This document shows positions 1 to 8,657 of a stretch of DNA of 64,000 nt, in pieces; position 1 is the first letter of the stretch; every line of letters starts with the position of its first letter. Where the stretch lies: positions 2,604,001-2,668,000 of the forward strand of contig NZ_JAKUDO010000001.1 in NCBI RefSeq assembly GCF_022436485.1, given 5' to 3'. The notes beneath the pieces were generated by a model. It ran no database searches and was not told where the DNA came from. It saw only the letters and a program-made list of their open reading frames with translations. Position numbers and translations under genes: made by a program. Source of the stretch: Agrococcus sp. ARC_14 (GTDB lineage: Bacteria > Actinomycetota > Actinomycetes > Actinomycetales > Microbacteriaceae).

Positions 1-444
1 CGTGCCGAACTCACCGCCGGCCGAGAAGCCCTGGATGAGGCGCGAGAGCAGGATGATGATGCCGCCCCACACGCCGACCATCGCGTACGTCGGCGCGACC
101 GCCATGAGCAGCGTGCCGACCATCATGAGCAGGAGCGTGAGCGTCAGCGCGTTCTTGCGACTGCTGCGGTCGGCGTAGCTGCCGAGCACCATGCCACCGA
201 GCGGCCGGATGAGGTAGGTCGTCGCGAAGGTCGCGAACGTGAGGATGAGGCCGTAGGCGCCCTCCGCCTCCGGGAAGAAGACCTCGGAGATCACGACCGC
301 GAAGGAGGCGTAGACGATGATGTCGAACCACTCGAGCGCGGCGCCGATCGAGCTCGAGATCACCGCCTTGCGGGCTGCCCGGAGCCGCTCTGGGCTCGCC
401 GGCGGCGCTGCCCCGGGCGTGGACTGCGGAGTGCTGGTGGTCAT
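1..444 (-). CDS. MHS-family MFS transporter, 3' part outside the window
   Basis: The N-terminal 148 residues of a major facilitator protein are visible; the gene runs off the left edge. Sequence features are a hydrophilic N-terminus, the ALEWFDIIVYASFA first membrane helix, the RPLGGMVLGSYADRSSRKNAL loop (the MFS signature between helices 2 and 3) and GFSAGGEFGT at the edge, all typical of the metabolite:H+ symporter family. Substrates of that family are small organic acids or betaines; the substrate here is unknown. ATG at 444 has AGGAG about 7 nt upstream, and that site overlaps the end of the preceding M20 gene (13 nt gap), so the two are probably co-transcribed. Confidence 0.88.
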   Translation of the reverse strand, partial: MTTSTPQSTPGAAPPASPERLRAARKAVISSSIGAALEWFDIIVYASFAVVISEVFFPEAEGAYGLILTFATFATTYLIRPLGGMVLGSYADRSSRKNALTLTLLLMMVGTLLMAVAPTYAMVGVWGGIIILLSRLIQGFSAGGEFGT

Positions 445-457
445 GGTGTTCTCCTCG

Positions 458-1630
458 CTATGCGCTCAGGCCGGCGATGAGCCGGTCGACGAACGCCTCG
501 CACTGCACGATCTGCTCGAGCTCGATGAACTCGTCTGGGGCGTGGGCCTGGGCGATGTCGCCAGGACCGCACACGACGGTGGGGATGCCCGCACGGGCGA
601 AGATGCCAGCCTCGGTGCCGTAGGTCACCTTGCGGTCGCTGGGAGCGCCGCCCCATTCGGCCGCGAGCGCGACGATGTCGGCGTCGCCGTGTGTGTCGAC
701 GCCGGGGGCGGCTGCCGTGACGGCGAGCTCGACGCGGCACGCGTCGTCCTGCTCGCGCATGGCGGCCTCGATGCGGCGACACTCGGCGGCGAAGCGCTCG
801 GAGAGCGCGTCGTGGTCGAGCGTGGTGAGCCCGCGGAACTCGAAGTGCACGGTGCACTCGGCCGGCACCGTGTTGATGGCGATGCCGCCGTCGATGCGGT
901 TGACGCTCACGGTCGTGTACGGCACGAGGTAGCCCTCGTCGAACGGGCCCCCCTCGCGCATCTCGTCGGCGACGCCCTCGACGAAGCGCACGAGCTCGGT
1001 GGCAGCGCTGATGGCGTTGACGCCGTGCGGGGCGAGCGAGGAGTGGATCGCGACGCCGCGCACGTGGGCGCGGAAGACGTTCATCGACTTGTGGCCGCGC
1101 ACGACCTGCATGCTCGACGGCTCCCCCACGATGCAGCCGCGCGGGCCGATGCCACGACGCACGATCTCGTCGACGAGGTCGACGGCGCCGACGCATCCGA
1201 CCTCCTCGTCGTAGGAGAAGGCGAAGTGGATGGGCTCGGCCAGCTGCGCCGCCGCGATCTGCGGCGCCTTGGCGAGCAGCACGCCGAGGAACGACTTCAT
1301 GTCGGCGCTGCCGCGGGCGTAGAGCCTGCCGTCGCGGAGCTCGGGCTCGAACGGCGCGCTGCCCCATGCCTGCCCGTCGACGGGCACCACATCCGTGTGT
1401 GCCGAGAGCACGATGCCGCCGGTGGTCGTGCCATCCGCCGCTGGGAAGCTCGCGAGCACGTTCGCCTTCGTGCCGTCGGCGTTCAGCACCAGCACCGGCT
1501 CGACGCCGGCGGCGCGCAGCAGCGCGACCGTGCGGTCGACGAGCGCGAGGTTCGACTCGCGGCTCGTGGTGTCGAAGCGGATGAGCTCGGTGATCTCGGC
1601 CATGGTGGATGCGGCGGGCGAGATGGGCAC
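458..1630 (-). CDS. argE: M20 family deacylase, ArgE-like (acetylornithine deacetylase type)
   Basis: Predicted cytosolic zinc-dependent amidohydrolase of 390 aa, the usual ArgE length. Metal-site motifs are visible: AHTDVV (His78, Asp80), ARGSADMK (Asp110) and SYDEEVGC (Glu142 and Glu143, general base plus ligand). The [14 protein letters not shown]-terminus matches acetylornithine deacetylases. The GTG at 1630 is chosen because AGGAG lies 5 nt upstream; the open frame extends to 1735 without a ribosome site. It is followed after 13 nt by an MHS importer and is divergent from xseB. That pairing suggests a catabolic N-acyl amino acid deacylase rather than a dedicated arginine biosynthesis enzyme; substrate is inferred only. 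Confidence 0.85.
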   Translation of the reverse strand: MPISPAASTMAEITELIRFDTTSRESNLALVDRTVALLRAAGVEPVLVLNADGTKANVLASFPAADGTTTGGIVLSAHTDVVPVDGQAWGSAPFEPELRDGRLYARGSADMKSFLGVLLAKAPQIAAAQLAEPIHFAFSYDEEVGCVGAVDLVDEIVRRGIGPRGCIVGEPSSMQVVRGHKSMNVFRAHVRGVAIHSSLAPHGVNAISAATELVRFVEGVADEMREGGPFDEGYLVPYTTVSVNRIDGGIAINTVPAECTVHFEFRGLTTLDHDALSERFAAECRRIEAAMREQDDACRVELAVTAAAPGVDTHGDADIVALAAEWGGAPSDRKVTYGTEAGIFARAGIPTVVCGPGDIAQAHAPDEFIELEQIVQCEAFVDRLIAGLSA

Positions 1631-1714
1631 GGATGCTCCTGACGTTCGGCGGGTGCGCTGTCTGACATGCTTCCACAGGCTCGAGGCGAGGGCTCGCATG
1701 TCGGGCCCGGGCGG

Positions 1715-1720
1715 TAGGCT
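1715..1720 (+). promoter_or_regulatory. TAGGCT -10 box for xseB
   Basis: TAGGCT ends 7 nt before the GTG of xseB, the spacing expected if transcription starts at or next to the start codon (leaderless). The same arrangement recurs at many genes in this window. Confidence 0.6.
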
Positions 1721-1727
1721 GGAGCCC

Positions 1728-1979
1728 GTGAGCACCCCCGAGAACAGCGACGTCGCAGAGCTCTCCTATGAAGCGGCACGAGACGAGCTCGTGCGTGTGG
1801 TGACGGCGCTCGAGTCGGGCGGGGCATCGCTCGAGGAGTCGCTCGCGCTGTGGGAGCGGGGCAACGCGCTCGCCGACCGCTGCGAGCAGTGGCTGCAGGG
1901 CGCGAAGCAGCGGCTCGACGCAGCACGCGGTGCGGCGACAGGCGCAGCGAGCGCACCCGCGGAGGCCGACGAGGCATGA
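1728..1979 (+). CDS. xseB: Exodeoxyribonuclease VII small subunit
   Basis: 83-residue XseB: the [20 protein letters not shown] and [20 protein letters not shown] segments are the two family helices. It associates with XseA to form the single-strand-specific exonuclease VII. The GTG is set by the upstream TAGGCT box and by fit to family length; a GGAG lies 3-4 nt before it. The stop overlaps the start of the next gene (ATGA). The large subunit gene xseA, which normally lies immediately upstream, is absent: the divergent argE-like gene occupies that position. Confidence 0.9.
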   Translation: MSTPENSDVAELSYEAARDELVRVVTALESGGASLEESLALWERGNALADRCEQWLQGAKQRLDAARGAATGAASAPAEADEA

Positions 1980-2611
1980 GCCCCAAGGAGCCCCGCATCG
2001 TCGCAGAGCTCGGCAGGCCTGAGACGCCAGACGAGACCGCTGCGCGCAAGGCGGCATCGTCGCGTCGGCATCGCGAGAACCGCAACGTGGTCAATCTGAT
2101 CGCCGCTGTGGTCGTGTGCCTCGCGGTCGTGCTCGTCATGGTGCTCGTGGTCGTGCGACCCGGCGTGCCAGAGCGCGAGCCGGTCGATGTCGCGGCGGCG
2201 GCCGCGGGCGCGCAGGTCGTCACCGATGAGCCGCTGCTCGTGCCGGCGCTGCCTGAGGAGTGGGCGGCGAACGTCGCAGAGATCCGCACGGGCGCCGACG
2301 ACATCATCAGCTGGTACGCCGGCTACGTGACACCCGGCGAGCAGTTCCTGTTCCTCCGCCAGGCTGTCGACGCGAACCCCACGTGGCTCGTCACGGCGAT
2401 CGAGGACGCGACGCCCACCGGCGAGCGGACGATCGACGGCGTCACGTGGATCGAGCACGACCAGCGCGACACCGAGGACCCCGGCAACCTCGCGTACGTG
2501 CTCACGACCGAGCACGGCGCATCCACCGTCATCGTCGGCGGCACAGCCGACGATGCGGAACTCCAGGCCTTCGCCGAAGCCGTGAGCGCACAGCTCACGG
2601 GCGGCGAGTAG
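1976..2611 (+). CDS. DUF4245 domain membrane-anchored protein
   Basis: 211-residue protein with a charged N-terminal tail, one transmembrane helix at about residues 38-60 ([20 protein letters not shown]) and an extracytoplasmic domain matching the DUF4245 pattern, including [20 protein letters not shown] and WIEHDQRD. No enzymatic motif is visible and the function is unknown. In actinobacteria this family commonly sits between xseB and the fumarase/glpX genes, as here. Translation is coupled to xseB by a 4-nt ATGA overlap. Confidence 0.8.
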   Translation: MSPKEPRIVAELGRPETPDETAARKAASSRRHRENRNVVNLIAAVVVCLAVVLVMVLVVVRPGVPEREPVDVAAAAAGAQVVTDEPLLVPALPEEWAANVAEIRTGADDIISWYAGYVTPGEQFLFLRQAVDANPTWLVTAIEDATPTGERTIDGVTWIEHDQRDTEDPGNLAYVLTTEHGASTVIVGGTADDAELQAFAEAVSAQLTGGE

Positions 2612-2651
2612 ACACCCAGACACGAATCCAGCCAAACGAAGGGCAAGTGCA

Positions 2652-4073
2652 GTGAGCGACGTCGACTTCCGGATCGAGCACGACACGATGGGCGAGGTGC
2701 GCGTGCCCAAGAACGCGCTCTACGGCGCGCAGACGCAGCGCGCGGTCGAGAACTTCCCGATCTCGGGCTCGGGCCTCGAGCCCGCGCAGATCGTGGCGCT
2801 CGCCCGCATCAAGCGTGCGGCGGCGATCGCCAACCGCGAGCTGGGCGTCCTGGCAGCGCCGATCGCCGACGCGATCGTCGCGGCGGCAGAGGAGATCATC
2901 GGGGGCGCGCACCACGACCAGTTCCCGGTGGACACCTACCAGACGGGCTCCGGCACCTCGTCGAACATGAACATGAACGAGGTGCTCGCGGCGCTCGCGA
3001 CGAAGCATCGCGCCGACGCAGGGCATGCCGACAGCGGCGTGCACCCGAACGACCACGTGAACGCATCGCAGTCGTCGAACGACGTCTTCCCGACCTCGGT
3101 GCACATCGCCGTCACCGGTGCGCTCATCGAGCAGGCCATCCCCGCGCTCGACCACCTCGCCGCCGCGCTCGAGGAGAAGGCCGCGCTCTGGGCCGACGCC
3201 GTCAAGCCCGGCCGCACGCACCTCATGGATGCCACGCCCGTCACGCTCGGCCAGGTGTTCGGCGGCTACGCCGCACAGGTGCGCTACGGCATCGAGCGCA
3301 TCGAGGCTGCGCTCCCCCGCGTCGCAGAGGTGCCGCAGGGCGGCACCGCCGTCGGCACCGGCATCAACACGCCGCTCGGCTTCCCCGAGCAGGTCATCGC
3401 CGAGATCGCCGCATCCTCGGGGCTGCCCATCACCGAGGCGCGCAACCACTTCGAGGCGCAGGCCAACCGCGACGGCCTGGTCGAGGCATCCGGCGCCCTG
3501 CGCACGATCGCGGTCTCGCTCACCAAGATCAACAACGACCTGCGCTGGATGGGCTCGGGCCCCAACACCGGCCTCGGCGAGCTGTCGATCCCCGACCTGC
3601 AGCCGGGCTCGTCGATCATGCCCGGCAAGGTCAACCCGGTCGTGCCCGAGGCCGTGCTCATGGTCGCCTCCCGGGTGATCGGCAACGACGCGACCGTCGC
3701 GTGGGCTGGCGCCTCGGGCGCCTTCGAGCTCAACGTGCAGATCCCCGTCATGGGCACTGCGCTGCTCGAGTCGATCCGGCTGCTCTCGAACGCCTCGCGG
3801 GTGCTGGCAGACAAGACCGTCGCGGGTCTGACGGCCAACATCGAGCGGGCCGCGGCGCTGGCCGGCATGAGCCCGTCCATCGTGACGCCGCTCAATCGCC
3901 TGATCGGCTACGAGGCCGCCGCGAAGATCGCCAAGCACTCGGTCGCGCAGGGCATCACGGTGCGCGAGGCCGTCATCGACCTCGGCTACGTCGAGCGCGG
4001 CGAGCTGACGGAGGCCGACATGGACAAGGCGCTCGACCTGCTCTCGATGACGCACCCGGGCGTCGCGAAGTAG
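2652..4073 (+). CDS. fumC: Class II fumarate hydratase
   Basis: 473-residue fumarase C, interconverting fumarate and malate in the TCA cycle as a cytosolic homotetramer. It shows all three superfamily blocks: [15 protein letters not shown], the [17 protein letters not shown] segment with the active-site His, and the [12 protein letters not shown] signature loop near residue 318. It is full length. GTG at 2652 follows a GAAGGG-like site. It lies 40 nt after the DUF4245 gene and is probably in the xseB operon. A strong hairpin follows at 4094. Confidence 0.97.
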   Translation: MSDVDFRIEHDTMGEVRVPKNALYGAQTQRAVENFPISGSGLEPAQIVALARIKRAAAIANRELGVLAAPIADAIVAAAEEIIGGAHHDQFPVDTYQTGSGTSSNMNMNEVLAALATKHRADAGHADSGVHPNDHVNASQSSNDVFPTSVHIAVTGALIEQAIPALDHLAAALEEKAALWADAVKPGRTHLMDATPVTLGQVFGGYAAQVRYGIERIEAALPRVAEVPQGGTAVGTGINTPLGFPEQVIAEIAASSGLPITEARNHFEAQANRDGLVEASGALRTIAVSLTKINNDLRWMGSGPNTGLGELSIPDLQPGSSIMPGKVNPVVPEAVLMVASRVIGNDATVAWAGASGAFELNVQIPVMGTALLESIRLLSNASRVLADKTVAGLTANIERAAALAGMSPSIVTPLNRLIGYEAAAKIAKHSVAQGITVREAVIDLGYVERGELTEADMDKALDLLSMTHPGVAK

Positions 4074-4093
4074 CTCGCTGACAGCGACCTCGC

Positions 4094-4125
4094 AGAGGGG
4101 CGTCCGCTGCGGCGGGCGCCCCTCT
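4094..4125 (+). terminator. Terminator hairpin after fumC
   Basis: A 14-bp stem with one mismatch and a 4-nt loop starts 20 nt after the fumC stop (left arm AGAGGGGCGTCCGC, right arm GCGGGCGCCCCTCT). No long U tract follows, which is usual for high-GC actinobacteria. Confidence 0.75.
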
Positions 4126-4147
4126 CGCGATCGTGCCTCGGCCGCTC

Positions 4148-4239
4148 GCACAACGCAAGCTGCCGGCCGTCAGCTCGTGGCCGATCGACCGCGATCCGCC
4201 GTCGGGCCGCGGGATCGGGGCGAGCGGCTTGCGTTGTGC
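4148..4239. repeat. Intergenic 13-bp perfect inverted repeat
   Basis: GCACAACGCAAGC at 4148-4160 is repeated exactly in inverted form at 4227-4239, with a 66-nt interior that itself contains shorter GATC-centred complementary stretches. It lies between the fumC terminator and the promoter of the peptidase gene. Function is unknown; it could be an extended hairpin or a dimer-binding site. Confidence 0.6.
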
Positions 4240-4302
4240 GTCGTCGATCCGCTGCCACGAACCGCTGACCGCCACCCGGGCCGCTCCTCCAGCCGCTCGG
4301 CC

Positions 4303-4308
4303 TAGGGT
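4303..4308 (+). promoter_or_regulatory. TAGGGT -10 box for the S9 peptidase
   Basis: TAGGGT ends 6 nt before the ATG at 4315 and no Shine-Dalgarno sequence is present, so a leaderless transcript is likely. Confidence 0.6.
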
Positions 4309-4314
4309 GGTCGG

Positions 4315-6474
4315 ATGCGGTATCCCGAGGTGCGAAGAGACGACACGGTCGAGACGATCCACGGGGAGGAGGTCGCCGATCCGTACCGCTGGCTCGAGGA
4401 CGGCGACTCCGCCGAGACGCGCGCCTTCATCGAGGCGCAGAACGCGTTCGCAGAGCCTGTGCTGGCGCAGCTGCCGGCCCGTGCCGCCTTCCGCGAGCGG
4501 TTGACCGCCCTGCTCGAGGCGCCCACCCGCGGCTGCCCTTGGGTGCGCGGCGGCCGAGCCTTCGCGTGGCACTCCGACGGGCAGAACCAGCCGGTGCTCG
4601 TGGTCGCCGACTCCGTCGACGGGCTCGAGGGAAGCGGGGATGCGGCACCTCGCGTGCTGCTCGACCCGAACGTGCTGTCGGCCGACGGCACGGTCGCGGT
4701 CACGATGGCGAGCGTCTCCCCCGACGGCGCGCTGCTCGCCTACGGCGCGGCCGACGGCGGCTCCGACTGGCGCACCATCCGCATCCGAGACATCGCCACC
4801 GGCGACGATCTCGCCGACGAGATCCCGTGGACGAAGTGGAACAGCGCCGTCTGGCTGCCGGGAGCGCGCGCCTTCAGCTACTGGGCGTACGACGCGCCGA
4901 CCGGCGACGCCCTCACCGACGAGATGGGCGCCGGCCGTCTCATGCGGCACGAGACCGGTGCCGATGTGGCTGACGACGCCGTGCTCTTCGCCCGCCCTGA
5001 CGAGCCGCGCATGTTCGCCCGGCACTGGCCGCGCGACGACACGTGGCTCGTGCTCTCGACCGACACCGGCTCGTCGAGCGGCAACGACCTCGCCGTCGCG
5101 CGGCACGGGGATGACGGGCTGACACAGCTCGTGGACGGCCACGAGCACGAGTGGAACGCGATCGGCGTCCGGCAGGGTCGCCTGTACGCGGTCACCGACG
5201 AGGGCGCCGCCCGCTACCGGCTGGCCGTCTTCGACCTCGAGACCGGGCGCGAATCGACGATCGTTCCCGAGCACCCCGAGGACGTGCTGCTCGACGCCTC
5301 GCTCACCGCATCCGGCCTCGTGCTGGAGTACTCGCACGACGCGAGCCACCGCATGCAGCTGGCCACCTTCGACGGCGAGCTCGGCGACGCCGTGCCGCTC
5401 GGCGACGGCGTCTCGATCATCGGCTCCGACGCCGGCAAGGATTCCGACACCGTGCTCGTGTCGACGCAGAGCTTCGTCGACCGCGGCACCCGGCACGTCA
5501 TCGAGGTCGACGGCGCGCGCCTCGTCTCGCACCGCACGCTGCCCACCCCGGGGCCGGCAGCGCCCGCGGCGGTGACGCACCGCATCCGCACCGTCTCGAC
5601 CGACGGCGTCGAGGTGCCTGCCTTCCTGGTGCGCCCGGCCGACGACCCGGGCGATGCGGCCCGCCCGACCCTCATCTGGGGCTACGGCGGCTTCAACATC
5701 CCGATGAATCCGGGGTTCCGCGCGGTGCTCGCCGCATGGGTGGCAGCGGGCGGCGTGCTGGTGGTGCCCAACCTGCGGGGCGGCGGCGAGTTCGGCTCCG
5801 AGTGGCACAAGGGCGGCACCAAGGAGCGCAAGCAGCAGGTCTTCGACGACCTCTTCGCGATCGCCGAGCACCTCATCGCGACGGGCGTGACGAGCGTGAC
5901 GCAGCTCGCCCTGCACGGCCGCTCAAACGGCGGCCTGCTCGCGGGTGCCGCGCTCACCCAGCGACCGGAGCTGTGGGCCGCGGTGCTGCCGGGCGTCGGC
6001 GTGCTCGACATGCTGCGCTACCACCGCTTCACGATCGGCTGGGCGTGGGCGAGCGACTACGGCGACCCCGACGAGGCGGACGCGCATCGCTACCTGCGCG
6101 CGTACTCGCCGCTGCACAACGTTCCGACGGGCGTGGCATACCCGCCGACGCTCATCACCACCGGCGACCACGACGACCGCGTGGTGCCCGCGCACTCGTT
6201 CAAGTTCGCGGCCGAGCTGCAGCGCGCGCAGGCGGCGGGCCAGACGGGCGAGGGCGCGGATGCTCCCGTGCTGCTCTCGATCGACACGCGGGCCGGGCAC
6301 GGCATGGGAAAGCCGAAGGACGCCGCTGCGCTGGAGTTCGCTGACCAGCTGGCCTTCGCGGCGCGCCACACGGGGCTGGTGGTCGCGGCGACCGACGGTG
6401 CGGGAAGCAGCCGGCAGGCCGGCGCAGGGCTGGTCGCTGCGGCACCCGAGGCCGGCCCGGAGCCGCGCGCATGA
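4315..6474 (+). CDS. Prolyl oligopeptidase family (S9) serine peptidase
   Basis: 719-residue cytosolic serine peptidase cleaving short proline-containing or oligobasic peptides. The N-terminal block DPYRWLEDGDSAETRAF and a central seven-bladed propeller region (about residues 75-400) are followed by an alpha/beta-hydrolase domain. The catalytic triad is visible: Ser537 in GRSNGG, Asp620 in DHDDRVV and His662 in AGHG. Length is normal for the family. The ATG follows a TAGGGT box directly. The last codons overlap the next gene (ATGA). A C-terminal tail rich in Ala/Gly/Pro (about 45 residues) extends past the hydrolase domain. Confidence 0.93.
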   Translation: MRYPEVRRDDTVETIHGEEVADPYRWLEDGDSAETRAFIEAQNAFAEPVLAQLPARAAFRERLTALLEAPTRGCPWVRGGRAFAWHSDGQNQPVLVVADSVDGLEGSGDAAPRVLLDPNVLSADGTVAVTMASVSPDGALLAYGAADGGSDWRTIRIRDIATGDDLADEIPWTKWNSAVWLPGARAFSYWAYDAPTGDALTDEMGAGRLMRHETGADVADDAVLFARPDEPRMFARHWPRDDTWLVLSTDTGSSSGNDLAVARHGDDGLTQLVDGHEHEWNAIGVRQGRLYAVTDEGAARYRLAVFDLETGRESTIVPEHPEDVLLDASLTASGLVLEYSHDASHRMQLATFDGELGDAVPLGDGVSIIGSDAGKDSDTVLVSTQSFVDRGTRHVIEVDGARLVSHRTLPTPGPAAPAAVTHRIRTVSTDGVEVPAFLVRPADDPGDAARPTLIWGYGGFNIPMNPGFRAVLAAWVAAGGVLVVPNLRGGGEFGSEWHKGGTKERKQQVFDDLFAIAEHLIATGVTSVTQLALHGRSNGGLLAGAALTQRPELWAAVLPGVGVLDMLRYHRFTIGWAWASDYGDPDEADAHRYLRAYSPLHNVPTGVAYPPTLITTGDHDDRVVPAHSFKFAAELQRAQAAGQTGEGADAPVLLSIDTRAGHGMGKPKDAAALEFADQLAFAARHTGLVVAATDGAGSSRQAGAGLVAAAPEAGPEPRA

Positions 6475-6953
6475 GCTGGCAGGACGAGCTCGCGGCGCTC
6501 TGGGACGACGCCTCGATCGACGAGCATGAGCGCGTCGCCCGCATGCATCCGCTCGCCGAGGCGGCGCCGCACCAGGCGATCGGCCTGTTCGAGCTCGCGA
6601 GCGCGCACGACAGCGCCGGGCTCGAGACTGAGGCCGCAGCGCTCTACGAGCAGGCTGCGGTGGCCGGCCTTGCCGACGTCGACCCCGACCTCGACGCGCA
6701 CCGGCAGATCCAGCATGCATCGACCCTGCGCAACGTCGGCCGCAACGAGGAGGCGATCGCCATGCTGCGCGCGGCGCCCGACCATCCGCAGGTGGGTGCG
6801 GCGCGCGACGCGTTCCTGGCGCTGGCTCTCCACGACGCGGGCAGGCACGACGAGGCGCTGCGCGTCGCGATCGAAGCGCTCGTGCCCACGATGCCGCTCT
6901 ACCGACGGGCGCTCACGGAGTATGCGGCGCTGCTCACCGAGGAGCCGTCGTGA
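6471..6953 (+). CDS. Tetratricopeptide repeat protein, copy 1
   Basis: 160-residue helical protein with TPR-like repeats (FELASAHDSAGLETEAAALY, LRNVGRNEEAIAMLRAAP, LALALHDAGRHDEALRVAIE) resembling the actinobacterial TPR_5 group. Such proteins are scaffolds; no catalytic residues are seen and the partner is unknown. Its start overlaps the peptidase stop and its stop overlaps the second TPR gene, so the three are translationally coupled. It is clearly paralogous to the following gene. Confidence 0.85.
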   Translation: MSWQDELAALWDDASIDEHERVARMHPLAEAAPHQAIGLFELASAHDSAGLETEAAALYEQAAVAGLADVDPDLDAHRQIQHASTLRNVGRNEEAIAMLRAAPDHPQVGAARDAFLALALHDAGRHDEALRVAIEALVPTMPLYRRALTEYAALLTEEPS

Positions 6954-7450
6954 GCGCGGCCGAGCGCTGGCACGCGCAGGTCGACGGGCTCTGGGGGCGC
7001 TTCGACGAGACGCCTGCCGACGAGGCGATCGCGGCGATGCGCGCGCTGACGGATGCGTACCCGGGCGCCGACGGTCGTGCCGCGTTCGAGCTCGCGGGCA
7101 TGCTCGACTCCCACGGGCACGAGCACGAGGCTGAGCGCGAGTACGAGCGCGCGCTGGCGCTGGGGCTCGAACCCGAGCAGCACGCCCAGCTGGCCGTGCA
7201 GTACGGCTCGACGCTGCGCAACACCGGCCGCGTCGCCGACGCGATCGCTGTGCTCGAGGCCGCGCCGACGCATCCGTCGACCGGTGCTGCGCCGCGCGTG
7301 TTCCTCGCGCTCGCGCTGCACTCGGCGGGCCGCCACGACGAGGCGATGCGCGTCGCCGTCGAGGCGATCGAGCCCAGCCTGCCGCGCTACAACCGCTCGC
7401 TGCGCGCCTACGCAGCAGCCCTGACCGAGCCCGAGCCCGACCCCTCCTGA
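6950..7450 (+). CDS. Tetratricopeptide repeat protein, copy 2
   Basis: 166-residue TPR protein, a tandem paralogue of the preceding gene: TLRNTGRVADAIAVLEAAP and LALALHSAGRHDEAMRVAVE align with copy 1. It carries an N-terminal extension, RWHAQVDGLWGRFDETPADE, echoing the WQDELAALWDDASIDEHERV start of copy 1. The GTG overlaps the copy 1 stop (GTGA). Together with the S9 peptidase it forms a three-gene unit. Function is unknown beyond probable protein-protein interaction. Confidence 0.85.
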   Translation: MSAAERWHAQVDGLWGRFDETPADEAIAAMRALTDAYPGADGRAAFELAGMLDSHGHEHEAEREYERALALGLEPEQHAQLAVQYGSTLRNTGRVADAIAVLEAAPTHPSTGAAPRVFLALALHSAGRHDEAMRVAVEAIEPSLPRYNRSLRAYAAALTEPEPDPS

Positions 7451-7468
7451 CCCGGCTGCCGGCGCGCC

Positions 7469-7530
7469 GACAGAGTGTCAGGTCGGCGCTCGTCTGTCGC
7501 GACAATCGAGCTCGAACCCGACACGCTGTG
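7469..7530. terminator. Possible bidirectional terminator
   Basis: Between the convergent TPR and MetE-like genes, 7469-7483 and 7516-7530 are inverted copies of a 15-nt stretch with a few mismatches, around a 32-nt loop. The stem is weak. Confidence 0.35.
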
Positions 7531-7556
7531 CGCCCAGCGCAGCCGAACGGCGCTGG

Positions 7557-8594
7557 TCACGCCGAGAGCCGCTCCGCCACCTCGCGGTGCAGGTCGAGCA
7601 GCGGCGCTGTGCGCTCCTCGGGGCCGCGGCCGAAGCCGCACTCGGTGGCGATGCCGAACGATGCCACGGCAGTGCGCGCAGCCTCCGCACGGCGCAGCGC
7701 TCCCGCAACGCCGTCCTCGTGGTGCACCAGGCCGAGGAAGACCTGGGTCTCGCCCCATTCGACGCCGGCGAGCGACGCGAAGTACTCGGCATCGTCGCGC
7801 TCGATCGGCACCGGCAGGTGGATGAAGTCGACGCGTCGCCGAGCATGGGCGAGCACCTCGCGACTCACGGCAGCGAGCTGGCCCGCATCGGCCGGCTGCA
7901 CGAAGTGCGCCTCCTCGACGTCGCCGTAGCAGAGGTGGTAGCCCTGCTCGACGCCCTCCGGCACCCATGCGCCGACCTCCACCAGCCGCTCGACGACACC
8001 TTCGAGGGCGCCGCCCTCCCACCATGGCCCGACCGCGAACGCGGGGCGGCGATCGTGCTCGAGGATGGCGAACTCGACGGCCGCATCGAACTGGATCGCC
8101 AGCTGGTCGTGCGGGATCGCCTCGAGGATGCGGTCCAGCTCTGCCTGCAGCGCATCGCGGTAGATGGGCTCGAAGGCCGCGCGGCTGCCGGCCTCGATGA
8201 ACGCGCCGACGATCGCGATGGGCGTCGGCAGCGACACCTGGAAGCGGATCGCTGTGCCGATGACGCCGCCCTCCTTGAGCGCGGCGAAGCGCTCGTAGGA
8301 CTCGATCGCCGCGTTCGCGTAGCCCAGCTCCGGCAGCACCACGTCACCCGTGACGCGGAACTGCCGCACATCGAAGGTGTCGCGGATGCGGTACCCCGGC
8401 TCGCCGACGCGCTCGAGACCGGGCGTCTGGTCGAAGCGCAGCGTCTGGAACTGGATCCAGTAGAAGCGCTCGCCGACCTCGCCGTCGGGGATGCGCGGCA
8501 CGTCGCCGAGCCGATCGGCGACGACGCGGAAGACGGATTCGGCGTCGGGCTGGTTGATGCTGCCGACGAGGTGCGTGGGAGTGGCTGCGGTCAT
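7557..8594 (-). CDS. MetE-like (UROD/MetE superfamily) zinc enzyme, function unknown
   Basis: 345-residue TIM-barrel protein resembling only the catalytic C-terminal half of cobalamin-independent methionine synthase. The zinc-ligand pattern is kept: His220 and Cys222 in YHLCYGD, and Cys319 in TECGFGR, corresponding to the His-x-Cys and distal Cys of MetE. The N-terminal half of MetE (about 750 residues in full) and the polyglutamate-folate module are missing. A methyl or alkyl transfer to a thiol is inferred; the substrate is unknown. It is not a MetE despite similarity-based naming that may occur. It is monocistronic and convergent with the TPR gene. Confidence 0.75.
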   Translation of the reverse strand: MTAATPTHLVGSINQPDAESVFRVVADRLGDVPRIPDGEVGERFYWIQFQTLRFDQTPGLERVGEPGYRIRDTFDVRQFRVTGDVVLPELGYANAAIESYERFAALKEGGVIGTAIRFQVSLPTPIAIVGAFIEAGSRAAFEPIYRDALQAELDRILEAIPHDQLAIQFDAAVEFAILEHDRRPAFAVGPWWEGGALEGVVERLVEVGAWVPEGVEQGYHLCYGDVEEAHFVQPADAGQLAAVSREVLAHARRRVDFIHLPVPIERDDAEYFASLAGVEWGETQVFLGLVHHEDGVAGALRRAEAARTAVASFGIATECGFGRGPEERTAPLLDLHREVAERLSA

Positions 8595-8657
8595 GCGTCC
8601 ATCATGCGCGCAACCGGCCCGCGCCCGCTTGCCCGTGACGCCCCGTGACGCTCGGGC

